A DNA stretch of 64,000 nt, from contig JAEYWD010000024.1 of NCBI GenBank assembly GCA_023429135.1, forward strand, positions 62,001 to 126,000, given 5' to 3'. The stretch is from Bacteroidota bacterium. GTDB lineage: Bacteria; Bacteroidota; Bacteroidia; Bacteroidales; JAAUTT01. Shown here piece after piece: positions 43,686-52,499 of this stretch. The stretch's first letter is position 1; every line of letters begins with the position of its first letter. A program made the position numbers and the translations under genes. Below the pieces are notes generated by a model. That model ran no database searches and was not told the origin of the DNA. It saw nothing but the letters and a program-made list of their open reading frames with translations.

Positions 43686-43815
43686 ACCATAATTCAAATC
43701 TAAAAATTTACGGATGACCATAAAAATTAATATTGAAAATTTATGGTTAACCATAAAAATTGATATCAAAAATTTACGGTATACCGTAAATTTTTATGTC
43801 GAAAATTTATGGTAG
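43686..43815. repeat. Tandem array of palindromic ~33 bp units
   Basis: There are three 33 bp units (43717-43749, 43750-43782, 43783-43815) and one degenerate 31 bp unit (43686-43716). Each begins ACCRTAAA and ends TTTAYGGT, so every unit is an inverted repeat and junctions read TGGTTAACCA or CGGTATACCG. The last unit reaches the -33 region of the DUF4143 ATPase promoter. There are no spacers as in CRISPR. Confidence 0.85.
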
Positions 43816-43829
43816 ACACTTTATTTAAT

Positions 43830-43837
43830 TATATTTG
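43830..43837 (+). promoter_or_regulatory. -7 box of the DUF4143 ATPase gene
   Basis: TATATTTG is a perfect TAnnTTTG, 18 bp before the ATG at 43856, giving a leader of only about 12 nt. The -33 region (TTTATGG at 43806-43812) is formed by the end of the palindromic repeat array. Confidence 0.6.
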
Positions 43838-43855
43838 TGTTTAAATATCAAAGAA

Positions 43856-44995
43856 ATGACTATTGTTCGCCATATAGAAAGGATATGTATCGACCATTTA
43901 TCCTCCAGCAGGAAGATATTGCTTATTTACGGGCCGCGGCAATCGGGTAAAACGACACTGGTAAAAGACATTGGCAAAAACTCCGGTTTGAGAACGCTGT
44001 ACTTGTCGGCCGACCTTACCAAAAACGAAAACCTGCTGATGCAGCGCGACCTTAAAATCCTCAACGACCTTACGGAAGGTTACCAGTTGTTTGTGATAGA
44101 CGAAGCCCAAAGAGTTCCTGATATTGGGCTGGTTTTGAAGGTTCTTTACGACGAACTGCCGCATTTGAAGGTGATTGCAACCGGATCGTCGTCGTTCGAC
44201 CTGGCAAACAAAACTTCGGAGCCATTAACCGGGCGAAAGTTGGTGATGCATCTGCTACCGTTTGCTTTGGGTGAAATTGCTTCAGACATGAATAAATACG
44301 AACTCGACCAGAAGCTCGACGATCTTTTGATTTATGGTTTGTATCCCGAAGTTTATACAAGCTCAGGAAACCAGAAAAGGAACATCTTGGGCGATATTTG
44401 TGAGTCGTATCTGTTTAAAGATATTCTGCAGTTAACAACTGTGAAGTATACCACAAAAATCAGGGATTTGCTTCGTTTGCTGGCTTTTCAGGTCGGTAAT
44501 CAGGTGTCAGTGCACGAACTCACTCAAAAGCTGTCGTTGAACCGCGAAACGGTTGAACGGTATATCGATCTCCTCGAAAAGGCTTTTGTGATCTTTCGCC
44601 TTCCTGCATACAGCCGCAATTTGCGAAACGAAGTTGCCAAAATGGATAAGATCTATTTTTACGACAACGGCATTCGTAATTTCCTGATCGATAATTTAAA
44701 ACCGCTTGATCAGCGTATCGATACCGGAAACCTCTGGGAAAACTTTATTGTTACCGAAAGGCGAAAGCAAATGTTCTATCTTCAGAAGAATGTCCGCAGC
44801 TATTTCTGGCGGACTTATACCGGTTCGGAGATCGATTATATTGAAGAAGGCGAAGATGGTCTGAACGGTTTTGAAATAAAGATTTCGAAAAACAAAGTTA
44901 TAGCGCCCAAGCCCTGGAGTGAAGAATATAAAGGTGGATTTCAGGTTATTTCACGTTTCAATTACCTGGATGTTTTACTGGAAGGAATGCGATAA
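43856..44995 (+). CDS. AAA ATPase of the DUF4143 family
   Basis: The ATG at 43856 gives 379 aa; an ATG seven codons earlier would overlap the promoter. Walker A GPRQSGKT is at 26-33, Walker B is LFVIDEAQRVPDIG, and sensor ATGSSSFDL comes before LTGRKLVMHLLPFALGEI. A winged-helix segment follows (VSVHELTQKLSLNRETVERYI), then the C-terminal DUF4143 nuclease-like domain with WRTYTGSEIDYIEE. These ATPases are abundant, patchily distributed and functionally undefined, with mobile or defence roles proposed. Its base composition is richer in G+C than the DNA around it. Confidence 0.9.
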   Translation: MTIVRHIERICIDHLSSSRKILLIYGPRQSGKTTLVKDIGKNSGLRTLYLSADLTKNENLLMQRDLKILNDLTEGYQLFVIDEAQRVPDIGLVLKVLYDELPHLKVIATGSSSFDLANKTSEPLTGRKLVMHLLPFALGEIASDMNKYELDQKLDDLLIYGLYPEVYTSSGNQKRNILGDICESYLFKDILQLTTVKYTTKIRDLLRLLAFQVGNQVSVHELTQKLSLNRETVERYIDLLEKAFVIFRLPAYSRNLRNEVAKMDKIYFYDNGIRNFLIDNLKPLDQRIDTGNLWENFIVTERRKQMFYLQKNVRSYFWRTYTGSEIDYIEEGEDGLNGFEIKISKNKVIAPKPWSEEYKGGFQVISRFNYLDVLLEGMR

Positions 44996-45085
44996 TCTCC
45001 AGTTATCGAAATAATCGAGATTCCCGAGGAAATTATAACAGAAGTATTCATTAGGTAAATAATTTAAATTAATACAAACAGTTGT

Positions 45086-45625
45086 ATGGATCTTTTATAC
45101 ACAGCCCAAAACTTAAAATTCTACTTGGATAAGACCTTCAGTATTAAACACCTGATACCAATTCAAAGATATGTCCAATGGAAATTGGAAAATGATAAAT
45201 GGGATGATTACAATGAATTTTATCACGCTACAAATTTTATGGAAATAATAAAGTCCTGCAACGAAATCTGGTTGGATTCTCATTTACTAAGCAGAAACGA
45301 TAAGATAACTGGAGTGTTATTTATAATAGGAGGCGAAATATCTAAACTGGAAAAGATAAATAGTTGCAAAGAAGAAATGGGTTCATTGTTACTAAAATAT
45401 TTTCACATTGAAGAAAAAGGGCATGGCTATGGAAGCTTATGGTTAAAGTCAGTTATAATTCCTTATTATAAAGAGAAAGGTTACAACCAAATTTATGTTG
45501 GTTCCAGTCATGTAGAGTCTTTCCCTTTTTATTCCCGGTTGGGTACTAAAATATCAGAGTATGAAAAGCTAAGTGATAATAATTTGAATAAACGAATTGG
45601 GAATCGGTTTCTGATTAAATTCTAA
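45086..45625 (+). CDS. GNAT-like acetyltransferase (tentative)
   Basis: This 179 aa protein has no clear family match overall. The C-terminal half has a GNAT-like acetyl-CoA binding pattern: EEKGHGYGSLWLKSV (Gly-x-Gly loop followed by a helix), then YYKEKGYNQIYVGSS and FPFYSRLGTKI, as at the end of the GNAT fold. The N-terminal half is Asn/Lys/Tyr-rich and AT-rich, unlike the neighbouring leucine-mevalonate genes, so it may be acquired. Substrate is unknown. Confidence 0.6.
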   Translation: MDLLYTAQNLKFYLDKTFSIKHLIPIQRYVQWKLENDKWDDYNEFYHATNFMEIIKSCNEIWLDSHLLSRNDKITGVLFIIGGEISKLEKINSCKEEMGSLLLKYFHIEEKGHGYGSLWLKSVIIPYYKEKGYNQIYVGSSHVESFPFYSRLGTKISEYEKLSDNNLNKRIGNRFLIKF

Positions 45626-45743
45626 TAGGTAAAAATGAATTGCCTGATCTTAAAACCCATCTTTTTTTTCTACAGAAAAACTTTTTAAATAAAGTTTTGT
45701 TAAAGAATTATTAAAAATTGTGAAACATAATTTCTTCTCGTAA

Positions 45744-47351
45744 GTGAACGTAATTAATTGTCATATAGATACGCAGTCGAAAGAATTTCAATCCAGCACT
45801 GAATCTTATCAGAGCCTTTTGAAAGATCTGAAAGAAAAACTGGCTGAGGTTCATGCCGGTGGCGGTAAAGCTGCTGTTGAGCGTCATAAAAAACGCAAAA
45901 AGCAGTTGGCCCGCGAACGTATCGATCTACTAATTGATAAGGGCACGCCTTTCCTCGAATTATCGGCTCTTGCAGCATACAATCAGCATCATAACCAGTT
46001 CCCTTCGGCAGGGATAGTGACCGGCATTGGGGTAATCCATGGACGCGAAACGGTAATTGTTTCCAATGATGCCACAGTAAAAGGCGGAACTTACATACAC
46101 GAGACTATCAAAAAACACATTCGCGCCCAGGAAATTGCACTGCAAAATAATATAACCTGTGTTTACATGGTCGATTCCGGTGGCGTTTTTCTTCAGGAGC
46201 AGGCCAAGGTTTTCCCCGATAGGTTTGATTTTGGTCGCATTTTTTACAATCAGGCACGTATGTCGGCTGAGGGGATTCCTCAGATTTCCATTGTGATGGG
46301 CTCGTGCACTGCCGGAGGTGCTTATATTCCGGCTATGAGCGACGAAACCATCATTGTCCGTAACCAGGGAACTATTTTTATCGGCGGCCCTCCACTTGTA
46401 AAAGCTGCTACCGGCGAAGAGGTTTCGGCTGAAGAGTTGGGTGGTGCTGAGGTGCATACATCTGTTTCAGGCGTTTCCGATCATCTGGCCGAAAATGATC
46501 TTCATGCCATTGAGATCTGCCGCAATATTTTTGAAACGCTCCCCAAACGTGAGAAGCAGTTTGTGGATAAGCAGCAGACCGAAGAACCACTTTTTGCTTC
46601 AGAAGATTTGTATGGGATTGCTCCTCTTGACCTGAGAAAAATTGTTGATCCCCGTGAAATTATTGCCCGATTGGTGGATGGCAGTAAGTTTCACGAATTT
46701 AAAGAAAAGTATGCCCCGACTTTGGTGACTGGTTTTGCCCGGATTCATGGATATATGGTAGGTATTATTGCTAATCACGGCGTGTTATTCCCCGAATCTT
46801 CGCTCAAAGGAGCACATTTTGTTGAACTATGTAATTTCCGTAAAGTTCCCATTGTTTTTCTTCAAAACATCTCTGGTTTTATTGTCGGAAAACAATACGA
46901 ACGCGCCGGTATTGCCCGCGATGGAGCTAAGTTTGTGCATGCGGTTGCCAATTCGGTTGTGCCAAAATTTTCTATTATCTGGGGAGGATCGTTTGGTGCT
47001 GGAAACTACGCTATGGCAGGCCGGGCCTACGATCCCAATTTCCTTTTTATGTGGCCTAATGCCCGCATTTCGGTAATGGGTGGCGAACAGGCAGCCAATG
47101 TACTTGTTACTGTTAAACAGGATCAGTTGAAGGAGTCGGGCAAATCGCTCAGCACCGAAGAAATTGAAGCAACTAAATCAGCAATCCTTCAAAAGTACTA
47201 CGATGAGGGAAATGCCGTTTACAGCTCTTCACGACTCTGGGACGACGGAATTATTGATCCGGCCGATACCCGCAATATCCTGGCCTTGTGTATTGAAACA
47301 TCTTTAAACAGGAAATTTGAAAAGCCTGCGTTTGGGGTGTTTAGAATGTAA
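45744..47351 (+). CDS. mccB: Methylcrotonoyl-CoA carboxylase, beta (carboxyltransferase) subunit
   Basis: This 535 aa protein carboxylates 3-methylcrotonyl-CoA to 3-methylglutaconyl-CoA in leucine breakdown. It starts with GTG; no nearer ATG is in frame. Family landmarks are LARERIDLLIDKGTPFLELS, KGGTYIHETIKKHIRAQEIA, VMGSCTAGGAYIPAMSDE, GPPLVKAATGEEVSAEELGG and a late ISGFIVGKQYERAGIARDGA with NARISVMGGEQAANVL. These fit MCC better than propionyl-CoA carboxylase. It is the first of nine co-oriented genes, with a hydratase, the biotin subunit and a dehydrogenase following. Confidence 0.92.
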   Translation: MNVINCHIDTQSKEFQSSTESYQSLLKDLKEKLAEVHAGGGKAAVERHKKRKKQLARERIDLLIDKGTPFLELSALAAYNQHHNQFPSAGIVTGIGVIHGRETVIVSNDATVKGGTYIHETIKKHIRAQEIALQNNITCVYMVDSGGVFLQEQAKVFPDRFDFGRIFYNQARMSAEGIPQISIVMGSCTAGGAYIPAMSDETIIVRNQGTIFIGGPPLVKAATGEEVSAEELGGAEVHTSVSGVSDHLAENDLHAIEICRNIFETLPKREKQFVDKQQTEEPLFASEDLYGIAPLDLRKIVDPREIIARLVDGSKFHEFKEKYAPTLVTGFARIHGYMVGIIANHGVLFPESSLKGAHFVELCNFRKVPIVFLQNISGFIVGKQYERAGIARDGAKFVHAVANSVVPKFSIIWGGSFGAGNYAMAGRAYDPNFLFMWPNARISVMGGEQAANVLVTVKQDQLKESGKSLSTEEIEATKSAILQKYYDEGNAVYSSSRLWDDGIIDPADTRNILALCIETSLNRKFEKPAFGVFRM

Positions 47352-47356
47352 AATAG

Positions 47357-47435
47357 AGTCCACAGTCCACAGACATCAATCCACAGTAAAAAAGGACTTT
47401 GTATTTGCTGTCGTCCGTGGACCGTCGACTGAGGA
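47357..47435. repeat. Heptad-periodic intergenic repeat, copy 4
   Basis: The left arm has AGTCCAC twice, AGACATC and AATCCAC, then AGTAAAA. After a 16 bp spacer the right arm has CTGTCGT, CCGTGGA, CCGTCGA, CTGAGGA. The arms are inverted relative to each other (about 20 of 30 positions can pair). It fills the mccB-hydratase spacer and has the same layout as the copy at 59837-59915. Confidence 0.7.
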
Positions 47436-47449
47436 CTAAAAAAATAAAT

Positions 47450-48244
47450 ATGACAACAATAGATATACAATACACCGATCAGGTAGCAACGGTTTGGCTT
47501 AATCGGCCTGCGGTGCACAATGCGCTGAATGGAGAAATGATCCACGAGCTTTTTACTTTTTTTACCGAAGTTGCTTGTAACAAGCAGATCCGGGCAGTGG
47601 TAATCCGCGGTAAAGGCGATTCGTTTTGCTCGGGTGCCGATTTGAACTGGATGAAAGAAGTATCCAAATACAATTACGATCAGAATTTTCTGGAAAGTAA
47701 AACGCTGGCCCGATGTCTTTTTACGGTCAAGTCTTGCCCCAAACCGGTGGTATCTGTTGTTCATGGAGCTTGTATGGGAGGCGCCAATGGTGTTGTTTCA
47801 GCATCCGATATTGTGATTGCAGCTAATACAACCCGTTTCCGCTTTAGCGAAGTTTCTCTGGGACTTGTTCCTGCTGTGATTTCACCTTATGTGACCGATA
47901 AAATAGGTAAATCGCACGCTCAACGTCTTTTTCTGCTTGCCGAAGAATTTAAAGCTGCAGAAGCCCAGCAATATGGGTTGGTACATTATGTTATGGAAGA
48001 GCAGGAAATTGAGAGCAAAATTCAAGAAATACTAAAAAAAATTGTTAAAAACAGTCCTGAAGCAATTCAAAGTACAAAACTGTTAATGCAGGACCTGGAT
48101 AAACTAATGGATTCTGAAAATATAATCAATTGCACATCGGAAATAATTGCTAAAGCACGCATTTCGGATGACGGTCAGGAGGGGATGTCGGCTTTTTTCG
48201 AAAAGCGGAAGCCTAAATGGGCTTTAAAATCTGGGAAAATTTAA
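47450..48244 (+). CDS. liuC: Methylglutaconyl-CoA hydratase (enoyl-CoA hydratase family)
   Basis: This 264 aa crotonase-fold enzyme would hydrate 3-methylglutaconyl-CoA to HMG-CoA. The ATG at 47450 is chosen; the longer ORF from 47399 would translate the heptad repeat. Oxyanion-hole segments are SFCSGADLNWMKEV and HGACMGGANGVVSASDI, with catalytic Glu in FRFSEVSLGLVPAVISPYV. The GADLNWMK stretch and the ISPYV run are typical of LiuC. It lies between the two carboxylase subunit genes, which supports the leucine-pathway role. HMG-CoA is the substrate of the reductase encoded downstream. Confidence 0.88.
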   Translation: MTTIDIQYTDQVATVWLNRPAVHNALNGEMIHELFTFFTEVACNKQIRAVVIRGKGDSFCSGADLNWMKEVSKYNYDQNFLESKTLARCLFTVKSCPKPVVSVVHGACMGGANGVVSASDIVIAANTTRFRFSEVSLGLVPAVISPYVTDKIGKSHAQRLFLLAEEFKAAEAQQYGLVHYVMEEQEIESKIQEILKKIVKNSPEAIQSTKLLMQDLDKLMDSENIINCTSEIIAKARISDDGQEGMSAFFEKRKPKWALKSGKI

Positions 48245-48291
48245 CAGCCGCTGAACTTTAGATACAAACTCTTGTTTTGAATGACGTTAAA

Positions 48292-50310
48292 ATGGAGGAC
48301 AAGCAAATAACAAAGATGCAGGCAATCAGGAAAGTATTGATAGCCAATCGTGGAGAAATTGCCCGAAGAATTATCCGTACAGCAAAAAGTATGGGAATTG
48401 CGACAGTTGCAATATTTACCGACGAGGAAAGGGATGCTTTGTTTGTCCGGGAAGCAGATCAGGCTTGCTTCCTCGGATCCGGGCCATTGACTGACACTTA
48501 TCTGAATATTTCCCTTATAGTTGATATCGCTCGTCGGTACACCTGCGATGCCATTCATCCAGGATACGGATTTCTGTCAGAAAATGCTGATTTTGCCGTG
48601 GCCTGTAAAGAAGACGGTATCGTTTTTATTGGCCCCGAACCTGAAGCTATCAGACTGATGGGTAATAAGGGTGAAGCCCGAAAATATGTGCAGCACCTTG
48701 GCATACCTCTGCCTCCATCGGTAAAAGCGAATACACTGGCCGAAGTAATATCTCAAAAGGATAATCTGAAATTCCCTTTAATGATCAAGGCCGTTGCCGG
48801 GGGCGGTGGCAAGGGAATGAAAATTGTTTATTCGGAAAACGAATTGGCTGCTGCCTGGGAATCGGCACAACGCGAGGCTTTGGCTTATTTTGGGAATGCA
48901 GAGCTATATCTGGAGCAGTATATCGAAAATGCCCGACATATCGAGGTTCAGGTGCTGGGTGATCATCATGGCAATGTGGTTCATCTTTACGAGCGTGAAT
49001 GTTCCATCCAACGGCGGCATCAGAAAATTATCGAGGAAGCGCCTTCGGTCACGATAAGCGAAGCTGTAAGGGAGAAATTGCTTTCTACAGCACTTCATAT
49101 TGCAAAATCGATGGGTTATACAAGTGCGGGAACGCTTGAATTTCTGTGCGACAACGATTTGAATTTCTATTTTCTGGAGATGAATACCCGGATTCAGGTA
49201 GAGCATCCTGTTACGGAAGCCATCACAGGGGTTGACATAGTGAAGGAGCAAATACGCATAGCTGAAGGAAAACCTTTGAGTTTAACCCAGCAGGATATTT
49301 CAATAAATGGTCATGCCATTGAATGCCGCATTTATGCCGAGGATCCGTTTGCAGGCTTTATTCCATCTGCCGGAGAAATGCTTGTAAATTATCTTCCTGC
49401 CGACAACGAAGTCAGACTTGATTCTGCTTTTGCAGGTCCTGCCCAGGTTTCTTCCAGTTATGATCCTATGATTGCCAAAATTACTGCTCACGGAAAAGAC
49501 CGGAAGGAATCAATTTCAACATTAAAAACATATCTCCAGAAATGCGTTATTCAGGGCATAAGCACAAATATTGAATATTTATCCACCATTTTAAGAGATC
49601 CCGATTTCGCAAACAATAATATTTCGAACGGTTATTGTCATCAAAAAGCTGATGAGCTGAGAATTTCATTCGAAAGGACTAAAAGTTCAGTTGCGCCAGA
49701 GAAGCTTCTTGCGGCATTGCTGGCCGCAGATTTTCTGTCACGAAAAAAGGGAGAAACCATCTGGCAGGATCTTGGTTCGTGGCGCTTTCCCGGCAAACGG
49801 CTCTATACTTTGGAAAGAAAAACGGTTGAACTGGATTACCAACTGCTGAATATGCGCAGGATTTCTTTCACCATTCAGGATAAAAGATATTTAATTGAAG
49901 ATGTTCAAAACCAAGAACCTGTTATATCGTTTCTTTTAAATGGAGAAAGTCAATTCCTTATTATTTCGGAAGTTAAAACTGGGAATTACCAGATTTCTGC
50001 GAAGGGAATAAATTTTCAGGTTCAACGGAGCGATTTACCTGATTTATCAATTTTCGACAGTTCGGAACAAAAAAACGTACAGTTGAATTGCAATCATATT
50101 TTATCCCCTCTAAATGGCAAAGTAATTAAGCTGAATGTAAAAAAGGGTGATAAAGTAAAAAAGGGGGAGTTGCTTCTGATTATCGAATCCATGAAAATGG
50201 AAAATACTATTCTGGCACCGGCCGAAGCCATTGTAAGCGATGTTATGACCGCAAATGGCGCCCAGGTATCTGGAAAAGAGTTGCTTATAAAATTAACAAT
50301 GGCCAATTAG
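48292..50310 (+). CDS. mccA: Methylcrotonoyl-CoA carboxylase, alpha (biotin carboxylase/BCCP) subunit
   Basis: The ATG at 48292 gives 672 aa; TTG at 48277 and ATG at 48316 are also possible, since the conserved part starts RKVLIANRGEIARRI. Order of domains: biotin carboxylase N-domain, ATP-grasp (KAVAGGGGKGMKIV, RECSIQRRHQKIIEEAPS, EMNTRIQVEHPVTE), BC C-domain, a linker, and a C-terminal biotinyl domain whose acceptor Lys lies in IESMKMENT (about residue 635). It carboxylates biotin with bicarbonate and ATP for the beta subunit. One-chain BC+BCCP is typical of MCC alpha. Confidence 0.92.
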   Translation: MEDKQITKMQAIRKVLIANRGEIARRIIRTAKSMGIATVAIFTDEERDALFVREADQACFLGSGPLTDTYLNISLIVDIARRYTCDAIHPGYGFLSENADFAVACKEDGIVFIGPEPEAIRLMGNKGEARKYVQHLGIPLPPSVKANTLAEVISQKDNLKFPLMIKAVAGGGGKGMKIVYSENELAAAWESAQREALAYFGNAELYLEQYIENARHIEVQVLGDHHGNVVHLYERECSIQRRHQKIIEEAPSVTISEAVREKLLSTALHIAKSMGYTSAGTLEFLCDNDLNFYFLEMNTRIQVEHPVTEAITGVDIVKEQIRIAEGKPLSLTQQDISINGHAIECRIYAEDPFAGFIPSAGEMLVNYLPADNEVRLDSAFAGPAQVSSSYDPMIAKITAHGKDRKESISTLKTYLQKCVIQGISTNIEYLSTILRDPDFANNNISNGYCHQKADELRISFERTKSSVAPEKLLAALLAADFLSRKKGETIWQDLGSWRFPGKRLYTLERKTVELDYQLLNMRRISFTIQDKRYLIEDVQNQEPVISFLLNGESQFLIISEVKTGNYQISAKGINFQVQRSDLPDLSIFDSSEQKNVQLNCNHILSPLNGKVIKLNVKKGDKVKKGELLLIIESMKMENTILAPAEAIVSDVMTANGAQVSGKELLIKLTMAN

Positions 50311-50349
50311 AATAAAGATTATATATTTACCTTAAACTAGAGAATTGAG

Positions 50350-51495
50350 ATGGATATCTACACCAATGAGTCGCATGACAAGCTGAGGCAAAAGGTGCGT
50401 GAGTTTGCAGAGAACGAGGTAAAACCCTTGTCGAGAGAGCTGGACGAAAAGGAGCAGTTTTCTCCCAAACTCTCGAAAAGGATGGGAGAGCTGGGATTAT
50501 TTGGTATTACGATTGATCCAAAATTTGGAGGCAAAGGCCTCGATTACTTATCATTTATAATAGCAATCGAAGAACTTGCACGCATCGACAGTTCGCAGGC
50601 CGCCATTCTGGCTTCGCACAATTCTTTAGGAATAGGGCCAATTTACAACTATGGCACCGAAGAACAAAAGCAGAAATATCTTCCAAAACTCTGTACCGGC
50701 GACGCTTTGTGGGCATTTGGATTAACAGAGCTTACCGCTGGATCCGATTCGCGCGGAACAAAATCCAAAGCAGTTTTAGATGGAAACGAATGGCTTATTA
50801 ACGGTTCCAAAATGTTCATATCCAACGCTTCCACTGAAATATCGGCAGGGGTTACCATCCAGGTGATAACCGACGAAAATGACGGGAAAAAAGAATTGTC
50901 AACCATTATTGTAGACCGCAATACTCCTGGTTACCGTGCCGAAAAAATACGTGGAAAGATGATGTGGCGAGCCATTGATACTGCACGTCTGTATTTTGAA
51001 AACGTACGGGTACCTAAAGAAAATCTGTTGGGTGGTATAGGAAATGGCTCCAAAATAATGCTCGAGACACTTGACTCGGGCCGGCTAACAATAGCCGCAA
51101 TGGGATTAGGGCTCGCACGCGGAGCTTTTGAACTGGCCTACAATTATGCACAAACTCGCGAACAATTTGGCAAGAAAATCTCCAAATTTCAGGCAATTGC
51201 ATTTAAATTTGCCGATATGGCAACTAAAATAGAACTTGCTAAAAATACATTATACCACGCCTGCTGGCTGAAGGACAACGGTCATCCGTTTGCCAAAGAA
51301 GCGGCCATGTCGAAGCTTTATTGCTCCGAAATAGCCCGCGAAATTGCCGATGAAGCTCTTCAGATCCACGGTGCGTACGGGTTAATGAGAGAATACGATA
51401 TAGAACGTTTTTACCGCGACCAGCGACTGTTACAAATTGGCGAAGGAACTTCCGAGATTCTTCGTATTGTAATTTCCCGTCACCTTGGTCTTTAA
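50350..51495 (+). CDS. Acyl-CoA dehydrogenase, probably branched-chain (isovaleryl-CoA step by context)
   Basis: This 381 aa flavoprotein is of the acyl-CoA dehydrogenase family: WAFGLTELTAGSDSRGTKSK (FAD and substrate contacts), GWRAIDTARLYFENVRVP-like segment at about 200-220, REQFGKKISKFQAIAFKFADM, and the end motif QIGEGTSEILRIVI. Context within the leucine cluster suggests isovaleryl-CoA oxidation. However, Glu sits in the canonical GEGTSE position. Isovaleryl-CoA dehydrogenases normally have Ala or Gly there with the base moved to an earlier helix, where this protein reads LDSGRLTI. It may therefore act on short or other branched chains. It is 9 bp before the IDI gene. Confidence 0.85.
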   Translation: MDIYTNESHDKLRQKVREFAENEVKPLSRELDEKEQFSPKLSKRMGELGLFGITIDPKFGGKGLDYLSFIIAIEELARIDSSQAAILASHNSLGIGPIYNYGTEEQKQKYLPKLCTGDALWAFGLTELTAGSDSRGTKSKAVLDGNEWLINGSKMFISNASTEISAGVTIQVITDENDGKKELSTIIVDRNTPGYRAEKIRGKMMWRAIDTARLYFENVRVPKENLLGGIGNGSKIMLETLDSGRLTIAAMGLGLARGAFELAYNYAQTREQFGKKISKFQAIAFKFADMATKIELAKNTLYHACWLKDNGHPFAKEAAMSKLYCSEIAREIADEALQIHGAYGLMREYDIERFYRDQRLLQIGEGTSEILRIVISRHLGL

Positions 51496-51504
51496 TTCCA
51501 ATAT

Positions 51505-52497
51505 ATGGAAGACCGCAAAAAAGATCACATAAACCTGGCTTTGGATTCCCAAACGCTTAAAGATGAAATTGACCGTCGATTCTGGTACGAGCCATTACTG
51601 AGCCCGCATCCTTCCCAGCTTACCCCGTTTACTTTCCTGGGGAAGCAGTTTAGGGTGCCTTTGTGGGTTTCCAGTATGACAGGCGGAACACAGCTTGCCG
51701 GCAAAATTAACTCCAACTTGGCAAGAGCATGTAAGGAATTTGGCTTTGGTATGGGATTGGGATCGTGCCGTATTATTTTGCACGATAACACACATTTTGC
51801 TGATTTCGATATGCGAACTGTTATGGGCGACGATCTTCCATTATATGCTAATCTGGGAATTGCTCAACTGGAGGAGTTGGTTACTTCGAACCAGTGCCAT
51901 GTTGCAAACGACCTTGTAAAAAGGCTCCGGGCCGACGGACTTATTATCCATGTAAACCCGCTTCAGGAATGGTTTCAACCCGAAGGTGACAGATTGCAAC
52001 ATGCTCCATTGCATACAATTCAGAAGTTCTTGGAAAAAGCGGAGTTTCCGGTGATTGTGAAGGAAGTAGGTCAGGGCATGGGGCCTCAAAGCCTGCTTCA
52101 ATTGATGAAACTTCCGCTTGCGGCTGTAGAGTTTGCTTCGTTTGGCGGAACCAATTTCGCACGCATGGAGATGAAACGAAATCCCGACACCGATGCTGCA
52201 TCTTTGTTCTCTCCCTTGACAACTGTAGGTGTGGATGCCGGGGATATGCTCGACGCGGTAAATTCTTTAATCGGCAGCGAAAAAGACATTCTTTGTAAAG
52301 AAGTTATTATTTCAGGAGGTATAAAAAGCTTTCTCGATGGTTTTTATTATGTAAGGAAATCGAAATTACCTGCAGTTTATGGCCAGGCTTCATCGTTTCT
52401 GAAGTTTGCCCGCGAGGACTATTCCAGCCTGCAGCAATATATAAAAAATCAGATCAAAGGACTTGAGATGGCCTATGCCTATCTTCAAATCAGATAA
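51505..52497 (+). CDS. fni: Type 2 isopentenyl-diphosphate delta-isomerase
   Basis: This 330 aa FMN- and NADPH-dependent enzyme interconverts IPP and DMAPP. Motifs are RKKDHINLAL at the start, SSMTGGTQLAGKIN, the GLGSCRIILHD loop, LYANLGIAQL, IIHVNPLQEWFQPEGD (catalytic Gln and metal Glu), VKEVGQGMGPQS, FGGTNFARME and IISGGIKSFLDG. Type 2 enzymes typically accompany the mevalonate pathway, because that pathway yields only IPP. It lies 9 bp after the dehydrogenase gene and 2 bp before the HMG-CoA reductase gene. Confidence 0.94.
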   Translation: MEDRKKDHINLALDSQTLKDEIDRRFWYEPLLSPHPSQLTPFTFLGKQFRVPLWVSSMTGGTQLAGKINSNLARACKEFGFGMGLGSCRIILHDNTHFADFDMRTVMGDDLPLYANLGIAQLEELVTSNQCHVANDLVKRLRADGLIIHVNPLQEWFQPEGDRLQHAPLHTIQKFLEKAEFPVIVKEVGQGMGPQSLLQLMKLPLAAVEFASFGGTNFARMEMKRNPDTDAASLFSPLTTVGVDAGDMLDAVNSLIGSEKDILCKEVIISGGIKSFLDGFYYVRKSKLPAVYGQASSFLKFAREDYSSLQQYIKNQIKGLEMAYAYLQIR

Positions 52498-52499
52498 TT

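Noticed and set aside
43548..43769. 73-codon minus-strand frame across the palindrome array
   Set aside because: It translates repeat DNA and the GntR leader; the protein sequence is repetitive and has no support.
43686..43815. CRISPR array
   Set aside because: Units are contiguous, palindromic along their whole length and have no variable spacers; no cas genes are near.
45744..47351. Propionyl-CoA or acetyl-CoA carboxylase beta subunit
   Set aside because: Sequence landmarks and the adjacent LiuC-type hydratase and one-chain biotin subunit fit methylcrotonyl-CoA carboxylase better.
47399..47449. Upstream start for the methylglutaconyl-CoA hydratase
   Set aside because: The extra 17 residues would be encoded by the heptad repeat; the ATG at 47450 matches the family's usual N-terminus.
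47219..47764. 181-codon minus-strand frame
   Set aside because: It spans the end of mccB, the heptad repeat and the start of the hydratase gene in antisense; no domain is recognisable.
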